64,000 nt of DNA from Terriglobales bacterium (GCA_035573675.1 DATMAB010000024.1:1-64000), one strand, 5' to 3'; numbered from the stretch's first letter, positions 22,490 through 31,901 are shown. A program made the numbers and translations. Notes: generated from the sequence alone by a model not told the origin.

Positions 22490-23488
22490 CTTTCCCCACG
22501 CCATCCCGTCCGGCTCATTTCCGGTGGTGAAGGTCTGGAGCACTTTGCGCCCGGCTACGTCGATCACGGACACCAGGTTCGCGTTGGTGTTGGCGACGAA
22601 GGCGCGGCGGCCGTCGGGCGTAATGAGGATCCCGACCGGCACGGTGCCCACCAGCACCTCGCCGACGCGCGCCCGCGTCCGGGCGTCGAACACCGCGATG
22701 CGGTTCGAGCGCGCATTCGACACCCACACCTCCCGGCCATCGGGCGTAAATTTCACGCGGATGGGAAAATCCCCGCCGCTCGAAAAAGTGGCGACCACGC
22801 GGTCGGTGGCCACGTCGATCACCGAGATGCTGCCCGCGCCGCGATTGGTCACCCATACCTCGCGGCCGTCGGGCGAAACGTCGATGCCTTCGGCGCCGGC
22901 TGCGGTGGGCACAAAGGTCACCCTGTCGGACACGCGCTCGATGACGGTCACGCTGCCTGAGCCGATGTTGGCCACGTACAGCTTGCGCTCATCGGGCGTC
23001 GGCACCACCATGTGGCTCACCTGCTGGCTGGTCTTCCACGACTTAAGGATCTTCCCCGTCGCCGCCTCCAGTTCCAGCACCGCCTGCGCCCCTTCGCAGG
23101 TTACCCACAGGCGGGAGCCGTCACGGCTCACCCAGATTCCGTGCGGCTGGCGGTTCTCGCCCAGATCGTACGTGGCCTTCACTTTGCGCTCCGTCAGATC
23201 GAGCACGGTGATGGTGTTGCCCGGTTCATTACGCGGTGGCTCACCCTGGCGGAACACCCCGAAACTTCCGTAGTTGGAGACATAAGCGTACCGGCCGTCG
23301 GGCGAGGTGGCGGCCTCGTGCGGCCCCTTGCCCGTGGCCAGCTTGGCCACCACCGCGTAGCTGGCGGGATTCACCAGCGCGGCTTCATGGTCGCTCTTGT
23401 TCAACACCACCAGCACACTCTCCGCCGCCGCCAGCGGCGCCAGAAGCAGGAAAAGGGCGAGGGTCGTAACCGTCGTGCGAAGGGTCAT
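22487..23488 (-). CDS. Exported YVTN-type beta-propeller protein
   Basis: 333 aa with a signal peptide (TLALFLLLAPLAAAE). About seven repeats of the YVTN/NHL-like blade: SPDGRYAYVSNYG, SRDGSRLWVTCEG, PDERKLYVANIGSGSVTV, SPDGREVWVTNRGAGS, TPDGREVWVSNARSN, TPDGRRAFVANTNANL. Probably a periplasmic binding or scaffold protein; ligand unknown. No partner oxidase or transporter is adjacent. Divergent from the HlyD-type gene. Confidence 0.88.
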   Translation of the reverse strand: MTLRTTVTTLALFLLLAPLAAAESVLVVLNKSDHEAALVNPASYAVVAKLATGKGPHEAATSPDGRYAYVSNYGSFGVFRQGEPPRNEPGNTITVLDLTERKVKATYDLGENRQPHGIWVSRDGSRLWVTCEGAQAVLELEAATGKILKSWKTSQQVSHMVVPTPDERKLYVANIGSGSVTVIERVSDRVTFVPTAAGAEGIDVSPDGREVWVTNRGAGSISVIDVATDRVVATFSSGGDFPIRVKFTPDGREVWVSNARSNRIAVFDARTRARVGEVLVGTVPVGILITPDGRRAFVANTNANLVSVIDVAGRKVLQTFTTGNEPDGMAWGK

Positions 23489-23691
23489 CCGTCAGCTCCT
23501 TCCGAGGGAGTTCACAGCCTACCAGCTTCCCGCGCTCAGCTGCATCCCCCGGGTGGAGCATTGCCAGGGCGAACCCATCCTGCATCTAAACCCGCGAGCA
23601 GCACTGTCACAGACGCCGTGGCCTCGATTGGCTATACTGAATGCTGAGTTTACTTTCCATCGGGCATAGTGCCCGGGCTGGAGCGCTGCGA

Positions 23692-24912
23692 TTGCACAGT
23701 AAACGGATCCAGGTGATGGCGGGTGCGGGCGTGGCCGTGGTGCTGCTCGCGGCCTTCATCTCACTGCGCCAGACGCGGGTACCCGTCCGCGCGCAGACGC
23801 CGGCGCGCAAGTCCATCACCAGCACCATTGCCACCAACGGCAAGATCGAGCCGGTGGAGTACTTCGAGGCGCACGCCCCGGCGGCCACCACCGTCCGGCG
23901 GCTGCTGGTCCACGAAGGCGATGCCGTCCGCCGCGGGAGCCTGCTGCTGCAGCTGGACGATGCCGCGGCCCGCGCCGAAGTCGCCCGTACGCTGGCGCAA
24001 CTGCGCTCCGCCGAAGCCGACCTGGCCGCCGTCCGCAAGGGAGGCACCCGCGAGGAGGTGCTGACCAACGAATCGGAGCTGGTCAAAGCGCGTGCGGAAC
24101 TCGATGACGCGCAGCGCAACCTCGATGCCATGCGCAAGCTGCTGGAGCGCCAGGCCGCGTCGCCGGCGGAGGTGGAGGCGGCGGAGAACCGCGCCAGGCG
24201 CGCTCAGGCCCAGGTGACGCTCCTCGAACAGAAACTGGGCAGCCGCTACTCTCAGCCCGAAGTCGTCCGTGCCCAGGCGCGCGCCCATGAGGCCCGCGCC
24301 GCCTACCAGGCGGCCCTGAACGTGTTGCGCCAGGCGAATGTCGTGGCGCCGCGCGACGGTACCGTCTACTACCTGCCGGTGCGGCCGGGCCAGTACGTCG
24401 AGTCCGGAGACCTGCTCATCCAGGTGGGCGACCTGCGCAAGGTGCAGGTGCGGGCCTTCGTGGACGAGCCCGAGATCGGCCGCCTCGCCCGCGGCCAGAA
24501 AGTCGAGCTCACCTGGGACGCGCTCCCCGGCCGCACCTGGGAAGGCGAGGTCACCCGCGTGCCTTCCACCGTCGTGGTCCGCGGCACACGCACCGTGGGC
24601 GAGGTGGTATGCCAGGTCGACAACCAGGACCTCACGCTCCTGCCCAATGTGAACGTCAACGTCACTGTCATCACGGCGCAGCGCAGCGGCGCGCTCACCG
24701 TGCCGCGTGAGGCCGTCCACGTGGAAGACGGCAAGCACTTCGTGTTCGAGGTTGTGGGCGGCCACCTGAAACGGCGCGAAGTCGAAGTCGGCGTCTCCAG
24801 CCTGACCGACTCCGAGATCGTGCGCGGCCTCGACGAAAAGACCCTAGTGGCACTGGGCGCTGCCGATTCCGCCATGCTGCGCGACGGCCTGGCTGTGCGC
24901 GTCGAGCCCTAG
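23692..24912 (+). CDS. HlyD/MacA-type membrane-fusion adaptor
   Basis: About 406 aa. Periplasmic adaptor of a tripartite efflux or secretion system: N-terminal membrane anchor (VAVVLLAAFISL), a barrel-sandwich (NGKIEPVEYFEAHAPAATTVRRLLVHEGDAVRRGSLL), a long coiled-coil hairpin (about 85-200) and beta-barrel domains (VRAFVDEPEIGRLARGQKVELT, LTVPREAVHVEDG). The frame opens at ATG 23641, but a TATACT at 23633-23638 would start transcription after that ATG; TTG 23692 has GGAG 9 nt upstream and gives a positively charged N-terminus before the helix. GGGCA-TAG-TGCCC at 23662-23674 may be a leader hairpin. A TolC-type gene follows; no permease is adjacent. Confidence 0.85.
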   Translation: MHSKRIQVMAGAGVAVVLLAAFISLRQTRVPVRAQTPARKSITSTIATNGKIEPVEYFEAHAPAATTVRRLLVHEGDAVRRGSLLLQLDDAAARAEVARTLAQLRSAEADLAAVRKGGTREEVLTNESELVKARAELDDAQRNLDAMRKLLERQAASPAEVEAAENRARRAQAQVTLLEQKLGSRYSQPEVVRAQARAHEARAAYQAALNVLRQANVVAPRDGTVYYLPVRPGQYVESGDLLIQVGDLRKVQVRAFVDEPEIGRLARGQKVELTWDALPGRTWEGEVTRVPSTVVVRGTRTVGEVVCQVDNQDLTLLPNVNVNVTVITAQRSGALTVPREAVHVEDGKHFVFEVVGGHLKRREVEVGVSSLTDSEIVRGLDEKTLVALGAADSAMLRDGLAVRVEP

Positions 24913-24939
24913 CCGAACTTTCCCCCGCACTCCCTCGTT

Positions 24940-24945
24940 TACAAT
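24940..24945 (+). promoter_or_regulatory. -10 box TACAAT for the TolC-type gene
   Basis: TACAAT in the 76-bp gap between adaptor and channel genes, 43 nt before the ATG at 24989, which is itself preceded by AAGGTGA. The channel gene may thus be expressed separately from the adaptor. Confidence 0.45.
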
Positions 24946-24988
24946 CCATTCCTGTCGTTTGAATTCCTGCACATTCTCAAGGTGACCT

Positions 24989-26278
24989 ATGCGAGCGATG
25001 AAGCGAGTGGGCCTGATCCTCTCTGTGGCGGTGGTGTGCTCGATATCCGGCCTGGCGGAGCCGGTTCCCTTCCGCAGAGCGCTGGAGCTGGCGGTGCGCA
25101 ACAGCGGAACCATGGCCATCGCCAACGCCGATAAGGTCCGCGCTGAGAGCGAATACCTGGCTTCGCGCAACCTCTACCTGCCGCAGGTGGTCGTGGGCTC
25201 GGGTTTGGCCGCCACCTCGGGCTTCCCGCTGAGCATCGAAGGCTCGGCGCCGTCCCTCATCCGTGTGGTGTCCTCGCAGTTCCTCTACAACGCGGCCCAT
25301 CGGGAATTCGTGCGCGCCGCTAAGAGCGAGTGGTCCGCGGCCAGCCGCAAGAACGACGACCGCCGCAATGAAGTGTTGCTCGAGACCGCCCTCGCCTACC
25401 TGGAACTCGACAAGCTGGCGAGCGAGTTGGCCACGCTGCGCGAGCAGGAGAAATCGGCGGAGCGTATCGAACAGATCACCGGCGAGCGCGTGGCCGTGGG
25501 CGTGGATAGCGAGGTGGAGCGCACCCGCGCCAGGCTCGCCACGGCGCGCGTTCGCATGCGCCTGGCCGAAGTGCAGGGCGCCATCGACGTGCTGCGCTTG
25601 CGCCTGGGCCAGCTCACCGGGCTGCCGGCCGATAGCTTTGAAACCGACAGCGAATCCGTCCCCAGGCTTCCCGAGGTCCATCAGGAGGAAAACCTTGCCG
25701 CGCGCGCGGTCGAGAACAATCCGCTGGTGAAAATCGCGGACGACGAGGCCGCGGCGCAACAGTTCCGGGCCAAGGGGGAGCGCCGGGCCATGTATCCCAG
25801 CTTCAACCTGATCGCCCAGTACGCTATGCTGGCGCGTTTCAACAATTTCGACGACTTCTTCAACAAGTTTCAGCGGCACAATGGGACGTTCGGCGTCTCC
25901 ATCCGCTTCCCTTTTCTGGATTTCGCGCAGCGGGCGCGGGCCGAAGCGGCGGATTCGGAATCGGTGATGGCACAAAAGCGCGCTGAGGGCGTCCGCCAAC
26001 AAGTGTCGAGCGAGACGCTGCGCCTGCAGCGCGCCGTGCGCGAAGCCGCTGCGGCGCAGGAAGTAGCGCGGCTCGAGTACCAATTGGCACGCTCCGAAGT
26101 GGATGCCGTGCAGGGACGCATCGAGGTCGGCACCGCTTCCCTGCGCGACGAGCAGAACGCCCGGCTCACCGAAGCCGAGCGTTACCGGGCGTTTCTGGAT
26201 GCCAGCTTCGCGCTGGAAAAGGCGCAACTGGAACTGCTCCGCACTACAGGCGAACTGGAGGCCTGGGCGACTAAGTGA
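24989..26278 (+). CDS. TolC-family outer-membrane channel
   Basis: 429 aa with a signal peptide (VGLILSVAVVCSISGLAEP). Two tandem TolC-type repeats of long helices (FRRALELAVRNSGTMAIANAD..., and ARAVENNPLVKIADDEAAAQ...), with heptad-rich coiled coils about 100-215 and 305-420. Works with the preceding adaptor as an export conduit; the inner-membrane pump must be encoded elsewhere. Followed by two hairpins in a convergent spacer. Confidence 0.88.
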   Translation: MRAMKRVGLILSVAVVCSISGLAEPVPFRRALELAVRNSGTMAIANADKVRAESEYLASRNLYLPQVVVGSGLAATSGFPLSIEGSAPSLIRVVSSQFLYNAAHREFVRAAKSEWSAASRKNDDRRNEVLLETALAYLELDKLASELATLREQEKSAERIEQITGERVAVGVDSEVERTRARLATARVRMRLAEVQGAIDVLRLRLGQLTGLPADSFETDSESVPRLPEVHQEENLAARAVENNPLVKIADDEAAAQQFRAKGERRAMYPSFNLIAQYAMLARFNNFDDFFNKFQRHNGTFGVSIRFPFLDFAQRARAEAADSESVMAQKRAEGVRQQVSSETLRLQRAVREAAAAQEVARLEYQLARSEVDAVQGRIEVGTASLRDEQNARLTEAERYRAFLDASFALEKAQLELLRTTGELEAWATK

Positions 26279-26370
26279 GCAGTCACAAGTTCTCGGCGCT
26301 CGCACTGTTGCTCGGCACAGCTTCTGACGCCTTGCAAGCTGACGAGGGCTCCCGGCCAGCTTTATCGCGA

Positions 26371-26417
26371 CCCGCTTTCGGCGGGCAAACGAATGTGCAA
26401 CCCACGGCGTAAGTGGG
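26371..26417. terminator. Two hairpins between convergent genes
   Basis: CCCGC-TTTCG-GCGGG at 26371-26385 and CCCAC-GGCGTAA-GTGGG at 26401-26417, in the 145-bp spacer between the channel gene and hpnE. Placement suggests a two-way terminator; there are no long T-runs. Confidence 0.4.
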
Positions 26418-26423
26418 TGGGCC

Positions 26424-27818
26424 TCAGTCGAACAGCCGCATCAGCCCCGAGGGCTCAAAGTCTGGAACCAGGAAGCTCTCCGTCTGCCCTGCCGCGCGCG
26501 CCACTTCTTCCGCGGCCCGGTAGCCGCTGCGCACAGCACCCTCCATGGTGGCGGGCCAGCCGGTTGCGGTCCAGTCGCCGGCCAGGAAGACGCGCGGCCA
26601 CACCGTGGCGGTGCCGGGACGATATTCGTCCGAACCGGGCAGCGCCGAGTATGTCGCGTGCACTTCCTTGATGACGGTTGACTTCATGAGGCGCGCCTCC
26701 GCGGCTTTGGGGAAGAACTCTTTGAACTCGGCGAGCGCCAGCTCCAAAATCTCGTTGCGCGGCTTTTCAACCAGGGATTTGGACGAGCTGACCACGAGTT
26801 CCAGGTAACTGCCGTTCCCTTCCCCGGCGCGGCGTTCAAGGATGCGCGACTTGTGGAACATCCACTGGATGGTGCGGTCGAGGAGCACCGCGTGGTCGAG
26901 CTCGGTGACTTCGCGATCGAACCAGAGGTGGATGCCGGTGATGGGCGAGGTCGCAAAGCGCCCGAGCTGCGCGCGCAGCGGCTCGGCCTCGGGCTGCACC
27001 GGCAGCAAGCGCGCCGCCGCGTCGAAAGGCACCGCCAGCACGGCGAAATCGGCGCGCAAGTCACCCGCCGACGCTCGCAGCAGGACGCCATCGGCCTGCG
27101 GCTCGAATGACTCTGCCGTGGAGCGCAGGCGCACCTGTCCGCCCCGCGCCTCAAGGTATGCGATTCCGGCTGCGTAGAGTTCAGTCAGCGGCACGGTGGG
27201 CACACCCATGCGGCCCGCCGCGGCCGACTTCAAAAACGACTCGCGGAAAACCTGCGCCGCGTAGTGCACGGACATGCGGTCCAGGTCTTCGTTGAGCGCG
27301 CTGACCAGCACGACTTTCCAGAAACGGTTGATGGCGCGCTCGGTCTGTCCATGGCGCCGCAGCCAGCCGAGAAAGGGCTCGCCGAAATCAGCGGGAACCG
27401 ACGACAGGAAACGCAACATGGCGCGGCTGATGGCCAGCTTGTCCGCGAAGCCGAGCGACGAAGCCGCCAGGAACGACGGAACGGCATGCAGTGGCGCAGG
27501 CAGCCACGAAGGCGCGAGCACCGTCTGCCGCCCGCCGGGCTCGAGAAACGTGAGCCGGTCGTACCAGCGGATCTTCTGCTCGACGCCGGTGCGCCGGTAG
27601 AAGTCGAGGAGGTTGGTGCAGCAGGCGAGCACCACGTGCTGGCAGTTATCCACCACTTCCCCGGTGCCGGGATGCTGGTAGGAAGAGGCGCGGCCACCAA
27701 GGTAGGGACGGCGCTCGAGGAGAGTCACGCGAAACCCGGCTTCGGCCAGGGCGCAGGCGGCGGAGAGACCCGCCAGACCGCCCCCGACTACGGCTACAGT
27801 CCTGGCGGAAGGGGTCAT
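26424..27818 (-). CDS. hpnE: Squalene-forming FAD-dependent oxidoreductase HpnE
   Basis: 464 aa. Reduces hydroxysqualene to squalene in the three-enzyme HpnCDE route. FAD-binding start VAVVGGGLAGLSAACALAEAG followed by LLERRPYLGGRASSY, and the C-terminal FLAGDWTATGWPATMEGAVRSG typical of phytoene-desaturase-like flavoproteins. The ATG at 27818 overlaps the hpnD stop (ATGA); 47 codons upstream in the open frame belong to hpnD in another frame. Last gene of the hopanoid operon. Confidence 0.93.
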   Translation of the reverse strand: MTPSARTVAVVGGGLAGLSAACALAEAGFRVTLLERRPYLGGRASSYQHPGTGEVVDNCQHVVLACCTNLLDFYRRTGVEQKIRWYDRLTFLEPGGRQTVLAPSWLPAPLHAVPSFLAASSLGFADKLAISRAMLRFLSSVPADFGEPFLGWLRRHGQTERAINRFWKVVLVSALNEDLDRMSVHYAAQVFRESFLKSAAAGRMGVPTVPLTELYAAGIAYLEARGGQVRLRSTAESFEPQADGVLLRASAGDLRADFAVLAVPFDAAARLLPVQPEAEPLRAQLGRFATSPITGIHLWFDREVTELDHAVLLDRTIQWMFHKSRILERRAGEGNGSYLELVVSSSKSLVEKPRNEILELALAEFKEFFPKAAEARLMKSTVIKEVHATYSALPGSDEYRPGTATVWPRVFLAGDWTATGWPATMEGAVRSGYRAAEEVARAAGQTESFLVPDFEPSGLMRLFD

Positions 27819-28714
27819 CCGGTCAGGCGGCGCAGGAAGCCTCGCCCGAGCACGCCCAGTTTTTCGGCGAAGGAAAGACGCACGCGCGGGCCGAAGACGT
27901 CGAAGTTGCGCTGGGCCATCTTCTCCAGCAGGCGGCGATAGATGCTGACCAGCACCCACAGCGCGGGCTGGCTGTCCTCATCGACCAGCGGCAGCAGTTC
28001 GTCCGCGGCGCGATAGAATTCGCGGGCTCGCGCCGCTTCGAACTCGAGCACCGGCTTGAGGCGTGCTGGATCGAAGCCGTTGTTCAGTCCGCTCGCCAGC
28101 TCCTCGGGCGAGCAGCCGAAGCGTGCCAGGTCTTCGGCTGGCAGGTAAATGCGTCCCAGCGCGGCGTCCTCGCGCACGTCGCGCAGGATGTTGGTGAGCT
28201 GGAAAGCCATGCCGGTGCGCACGGCCAGCGGCTCGGCCGCGCGATCGCGGTAGCCGAAGATGCGGATGGTGACCAGGCCGACGACCGAGGCCACCTGATA
28301 GCAGTAGCGGGAAAGGTCGTCGAAGGTCTGGTAACGGATGGCGGGGGCGCCGGCCCTAGGCGCCTCGGCGATATCCATCTCCGTGCCGGCGATGAGCTGG
28401 TCGAGCAGCTCGACCGGAATCTGGAAGCGCAAGCGCGCATCGCCCAGCGCGAACAGCACCGGGTCGTCGGTCGAGTGGCCCTCGGCGACGTGGTGCATGT
28501 GCTCGCGCCATTCCGCCAGACGCCGGCGCTTTTCAGCCGGCGAGAGCGCGGGGTGGTCGGCGATATCGTCGGCGTGGCGCATGAAGGCGTAGACAGCGGA
28601 GAGCGCATCGCGCTTTTCGCGCGGCAGGACGAGAAACGCGAAGTAGAAGTTGCGGGCCGCCGATCGGGCAATGCCACGGCAGACCGCATAGGCATGGGCC
28701 ACTTGGCTGCTCAT
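27815..28714 (-). CDS. hpnD: Presqualene diphosphate synthase HpnD
   Basis: 299 aa. Joins two farnesyl diphosphates to presqualene diphosphate. Isoprenoid-synthase fold with two Asp-rich motifs: MRHADDIAD (D49, D50, D53) and QLTNILRDVRED, plus GRIYLPAEDL. Start ATG 28714 overlaps the hpnC stop (ATGA) and the stop overlaps hpnE, so hpnC-hpnD-hpnE are translationally coupled. Confidence 0.93.
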   Translation of the reverse strand: MSSQVAHAYAVCRGIARSAARNFYFAFLVLPREKRDALSAVYAFMRHADDIADHPALSPAEKRRRLAEWREHMHHVAEGHSTDDPVLFALGDARLRFQIPVELLDQLIAGTEMDIAEAPRAGAPAIRYQTFDDLSRYCYQVASVVGLVTIRIFGYRDRAAEPLAVRTGMAFQLTNILRDVREDAALGRIYLPAEDLARFGCSPEELASGLNNGFDPARLKPVLEFEAARAREFYRAADELLPLVDEDSQPALWVLVSIYRRLLEKMAQRNFDVFGPRVRLSFAEKLGVLGRGFLRRLTG

Positions 28715-29667
28715 CGCAACTTTCTCAGCGCCGCCTGCACCAACAGCCTGAGCTTGCGCGAGCGGGAGATCACGGGCCGCGCGCGCAGCACGTCGAAGCC
28801 CTGGCGTTCGATGGCGTCCAGGATCTCCTGTCCGCCGCGGGTGAAAAGTTCGATGTCGAGCGCCAGGTCCCGCTCGACCATGCCGGCAAGCGGCAGGCCG
28901 CGCGCGAACCACTCCCGCGCGCGTTCCACCTGGAATCGCATCAGGTCCAGGAACGCGGGCGTGGGCCGGTGCAGTGAGAGATCCTCCTCGCTGACGCCGA
29001 AGCGGGCCATGTCTTCGCGCGGCAGGTAGATGCGGCCTTTGGCCAGATCCACGGTGACGTCCTGCCAGAAGTTGGCGAGTTGCAAGGCGGTGCAGGTGAT
29101 GTCGGAAAGCTGCTGGCGCTCCGCATCGCGGTAGCCGCACACGTAAAGCACGATGCGTCCCACCGGATTCGCCGAATACCGGCAGTATCCCAGCAGGTCA
29201 TCGAAGGTGGCGTAGCGGGAAACGGTCTGGTCCTGGCGGAAGGCCTGGAGCAGGTCGGCAAAGGGCTGGCGAGGAACGTCGCAGGCGCGCACCGTTTCGG
29301 CCAGGGCTACGAACACGGGATGTCGCGGCGCACCGGCATAGCAGGCGTCGAGTTCGGCCTCCCACTCGTCGAGGAGCGCGAGCGCGGCCTGCGGGTCGCC
29401 GACCTCGTCGCCCAGATCGTCGGCGATGCGGCAGTAAGCGTACACGCTGTAAAAGTGCGGCCGCAGGCGCTCGGGCAGGAACCAGGTAGCGACGTGGAAG
29501 TTCTCGTAATGCGAGCGGGCCAGCCGACAGCAGTAGGCGCGCGCTTCCTCGAGCGAGGGGGCCTGCTGCGGAATGGCGTATTCCGCGGGCAGGCGCGCCC
29601 ATCCGCGTACGGAGGCTCCGAGCGCCCCCGTGACCTGGCTGGGACCGGACGTGACGGTGGAGGACAT
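28711..29667 (-). CDS. hpnC: Hydroxysqualene synthase HpnC
   Basis: 318 aa. Converts presqualene diphosphate to hydroxysqualene. First Asp motif IADDLGDE (D83, D84, D87), second QLANFWQDVTVD with KGRIYLPREDM. Sequence HYENFHVATWFLPERLRPHFYSVYAYCR is typical of HpnC as distinct from HpnD. The N-terminal 30 residues are an unconserved extension. Lies 33 bp after the second dehydrogenase gene. Confidence 0.93.
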   Translation of the reverse strand: MSSTVTSGPSQVTGALGASVRGWARLPAEYAIPQQAPSLEEARAYCCRLARSHYENFHVATWFLPERLRPHFYSVYAYCRIADDLGDEVGDPQAALALLDEWEAELDACYAGAPRHPVFVALAETVRACDVPRQPFADLLQAFRQDQTVSRYATFDDLLGYCRYSANPVGRIVLYVCGYRDAERQQLSDITCTALQLANFWQDVTVDLAKGRIYLPREDMARFGVSEEDLSLHRPTPAFLDLMRFQVERAREWFARGLPLAGMVERDLALDIELFTRGGQEILDAIERQGFDVLRARPVISRSRKLRLLVQAALRKLR

Positions 29668-29700
29668 CGGGTTGTCTCCGCAAGCTCCCGGCGGCTCGGG

Positions 29701-30738
29701 CTAATGGCCGGGGATGATTGCGGTCTTGATGTCACCGTTGCGGTTGAGCATGTGCCGCAGCACCTGCTGCAGGCGCGAGAGCGGCGCTTCGCCGGTGACG
29801 TAATCGCTGCTCTTGATTTTCTTCTCGGTGATGAGCGCGAAGGCACGGCGCACGGCTTCCGGCGTGTGGTGAAACGTAGCCTTGAGCGTAATCTCCGCGT
29901 AATGCAGGCGGTTGGTGTCGAGCTGCACCTTGGTGCCGCTAGCACATCCGCCGAAAAAGTTCACCGTGCCGCCCTTGCGAACCATGTCCACGGCCCACTC
30001 CCAGGCCTGCGGGCGGCCGACGGCCTCGATGACCACATCGGCGCCGCGACGGTCGGGGCTGATGGCGCGCACGGCCTCGACCGGATCGGCCACGGAAGTG
30101 ACCTGGATGATCTCATCGGCGCCGAAGCGCTTGGCGGCCTGCACTTGGGAATCGCGCTTGACCACGGCGATCACATTGCACCCGGTGAGCTTGGCCACCT
30201 GCACGAACATCAAGCCGATAGGCCCGCCACCGATGACGGCCACGGTATCTCCGATTTCGACTCCGGTTTCATGCAGTCCGCGCAGTACGCAGGCCAGGGG
30301 CTCGACCATGGCCGCCTCGACGAAGCTGACATTGGGCGGGATGGTAAGCGTGTTGGATTCCACGATGCGGCGCGGGATCTTGATGTACTCCGCGTAGGCG
30401 CCGTTGTTGAACAGCAGGTTCTCGCAGAGATTCTCCTGGTGCTTGGAACAATAGAAGCACATCTGGCAGGGGGCGGAGTTGAGCGCCACGACACGCATCC
30501 CCTTGCAGAAATGCTTCACGCCCGAACCCACTTCTTCGACGACGCCTGCCAGTTCGTGCCCGAACAGGGCCGGAGGCACAATCATGCGGGCGTGGTAGCC
30601 GCGCTGGTACACCTTCAGGTCGGTACCGCAGGTGAGCGCCACCTGCACCTTGATGAGAAGCTCGCCCTCCTCGACATGGGGGATGGGCACACGTTCGATT
30701 TTCACGTCCTCTTTGCCGTAGAGGACGGCTGCTGTCAT
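29701..30738 (-). CDS. Zinc-dependent medium-chain dehydrogenase in the hopanoid operon (2nd)
   Basis: 345 aa, sorbitol/threonine-dehydrogenase-like. Catalytic zinc side TCGTDLKVY and GHELAGVVEE, structural zinc lobe CQMCFYC...C, Rossmann loop VIGGGPIGLMFVQVAKL. ATG 30738 (with GAGCGGAAAG before it) is preferred to TTG 30750, which would overlap the previous stop. It lies between hpnG and hpnC with only short gaps, so it is very likely part of hopanoid synthesis or side-chain processing, but no such role is established for this enzyme. About 30 percent similar by eye to the preceding gene. Confidence 0.88.
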   Translation of the reverse strand: MTAAVLYGKEDVKIERVPIPHVEEGELLIKVQVALTCGTDLKVYQRGYHARMIVPPALFGHELAGVVEEVGSGVKHFCKGMRVVALNSAPCQMCFYCSKHQENLCENLLFNNGAYAEYIKIPRRIVESNTLTIPPNVSFVEAAMVEPLACVLRGLHETGVEIGDTVAVIGGGPIGLMFVQVAKLTGCNVIAVVKRDSQVQAAKRFGADEIIQVTSVADPVEAVRAISPDRRGADVVIEAVGRPQAWEWAVDMVRKGGTVNFFGGCASGTKVQLDTNRLHYAEITLKATFHHTPEAVRRAFALITEKKIKSSDYVTGEAPLSRLQQVLRHMLNRNGDIKTAIIPGH

Positions 30739-30746
30739 CTTTCCGC

Positions 30747-31871
30747 TCAAAGTTTTCGTCCTTCCGAGGGCTGCCCGGGCTGAATGACCACCTTCATAGA
30801 ATCCGGTCCGGGATGGGCAGCGAGTTCAAGCGCCGCGACCGCTTGCGGGAGGGGGAAGCGGTGGGTAATGAGCCGCTCCAGATCCATCTCCCGGCTGAAT
30901 ACAAAGCGCACCGATTCCTCCTGCAGGTCGACCGAGGCGCTGTAGGAACCCAACAACGATTTTTCGTCAACGCACACAGATGAAGGGTCGAACGCGGCCT
31001 GCGCGCGCACGGTCTGCGCGAACAGCAGCACGCGTCCGCCCGGCCTCGCGGCGTCCAAGGCAGGCTGAATCAGCCCGTTACCCGCAGCCGCGACAATCAC
31101 GGCGTCGGCGCCGCGGCCTTCGGTGCACTGGCGGACTTCCGCGGCCGGGTCGGCCTTGGATGCGTCCACCGTCCGTTGTATCCCGAAGCCTGAGGCTATT
31201 GTAAGCCTTCGGGCGTACAAATCGGAAGTTATAACTTCGGCGCCCGCGCGGCGGGCCAGAACGGCCAGAATGATGCCGATGGGCCCCTGCCCCAGGATGA
31301 GGACGGTTTCGCCCGGGACCAGCCGCAAGCTCTCGATGCCCTTCATGCAGGTGTTTACCGGCTCCACGAACGTGGCCTGTTCGAACGACACGTCGTCGGG
31401 GATGCGCACCAGGCCTCTGCGGACGATCCAGTCCATCACGCGGACGTACTCGGCAAAACCGCCGCCCGCGGGTTCGAAGCCGGCCGTGGTGCCCACCTTC
31501 TTGTACACCGGGCACTGCGCGAAGACCTTGTGCAGGCAGTAGAAACACTCGCCGCACGGGATGTGATGGAACGCCATGACGCGATCGCCGACCTTGAAGC
31601 CGGTAACACCGGCGCCCACGGCCGCCACCACGCCCGAAGTTTCGTGGCCGAAGATGCGCGGCGCAGAATGTGAGCCGGTTGAGATTTTCTTCAAGTCGGT
31701 GCCGCAGATGCCGCAGGTATGGACCCGCAAAAGCAGCTCGCCCGGCCCGATTTCCGGCACCGCCACGGTCTCGACGCGGACGTCGTTCACGCCACGATAC
31801 ACGGCGGCCTGCATGGTGGCGGGAAGGGCGCCGCGTTGGGGTTTTGGCTCGGTCTGAGCTGCGACGGTCAT
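30747..31871 (-). CDS. Zinc-dependent medium-chain dehydrogenase in the hopanoid operon (1st)
   Basis: 374 aa. Catalytic zinc motif TCGICGTDLKK with GHETSGVVAAVG, structural lobe CGECFYCLHKVFAQC, Rossmann loop ILGQGPIGIILAVLARRAG. An N-terminal 20-residue extension precedes the usual MQAAVYRGVNDVRVE start; an internal ATG there (MQAAVY) is an alternative start. Tandem with a related enzyme 8 bp downstream; both sit between hpnG and hpnC. The substrate may be a ribosyl- or polyol-hopane, or the pair may supply another metabolite; undecided. Confidence 0.88.
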   Translation of the reverse strand: MTVAAQTEPKPQRGALPATMQAAVYRGVNDVRVETVAVPEIGPGELLLRVHTCGICGTDLKKISTGSHSAPRIFGHETSGVVAAVGAGVTGFKVGDRVMAFHHIPCGECFYCLHKVFAQCPVYKKVGTTAGFEPAGGGFAEYVRVMDWIVRRGLVRIPDDVSFEQATFVEPVNTCMKGIESLRLVPGETVLILGQGPIGIILAVLARRAGAEVITSDLYARRLTIASGFGIQRTVDASKADPAAEVRQCTEGRGADAVIVAAAGNGLIQPALDAARPGGRVLLFAQTVRAQAAFDPSSVCVDEKSLLGSYSASVDLQEESVRFVFSREMDLERLITHRFPLPQAVAALELAAHPGPDSMKVVIQPGQPSEGRKL

Positions 31872-31901
31872 GCTCTCATCCCTATTGTCTCTCCAAAATG
31901 G

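Noticed and set aside
29080-30783. 567-codon plus-strand frame over hpnC and the dehydrogenase
   Set aside because: Low-motif, Gly/His/Val-rich antisense frame; the opposite strand encodes recognisable enzymes with coupled starts.
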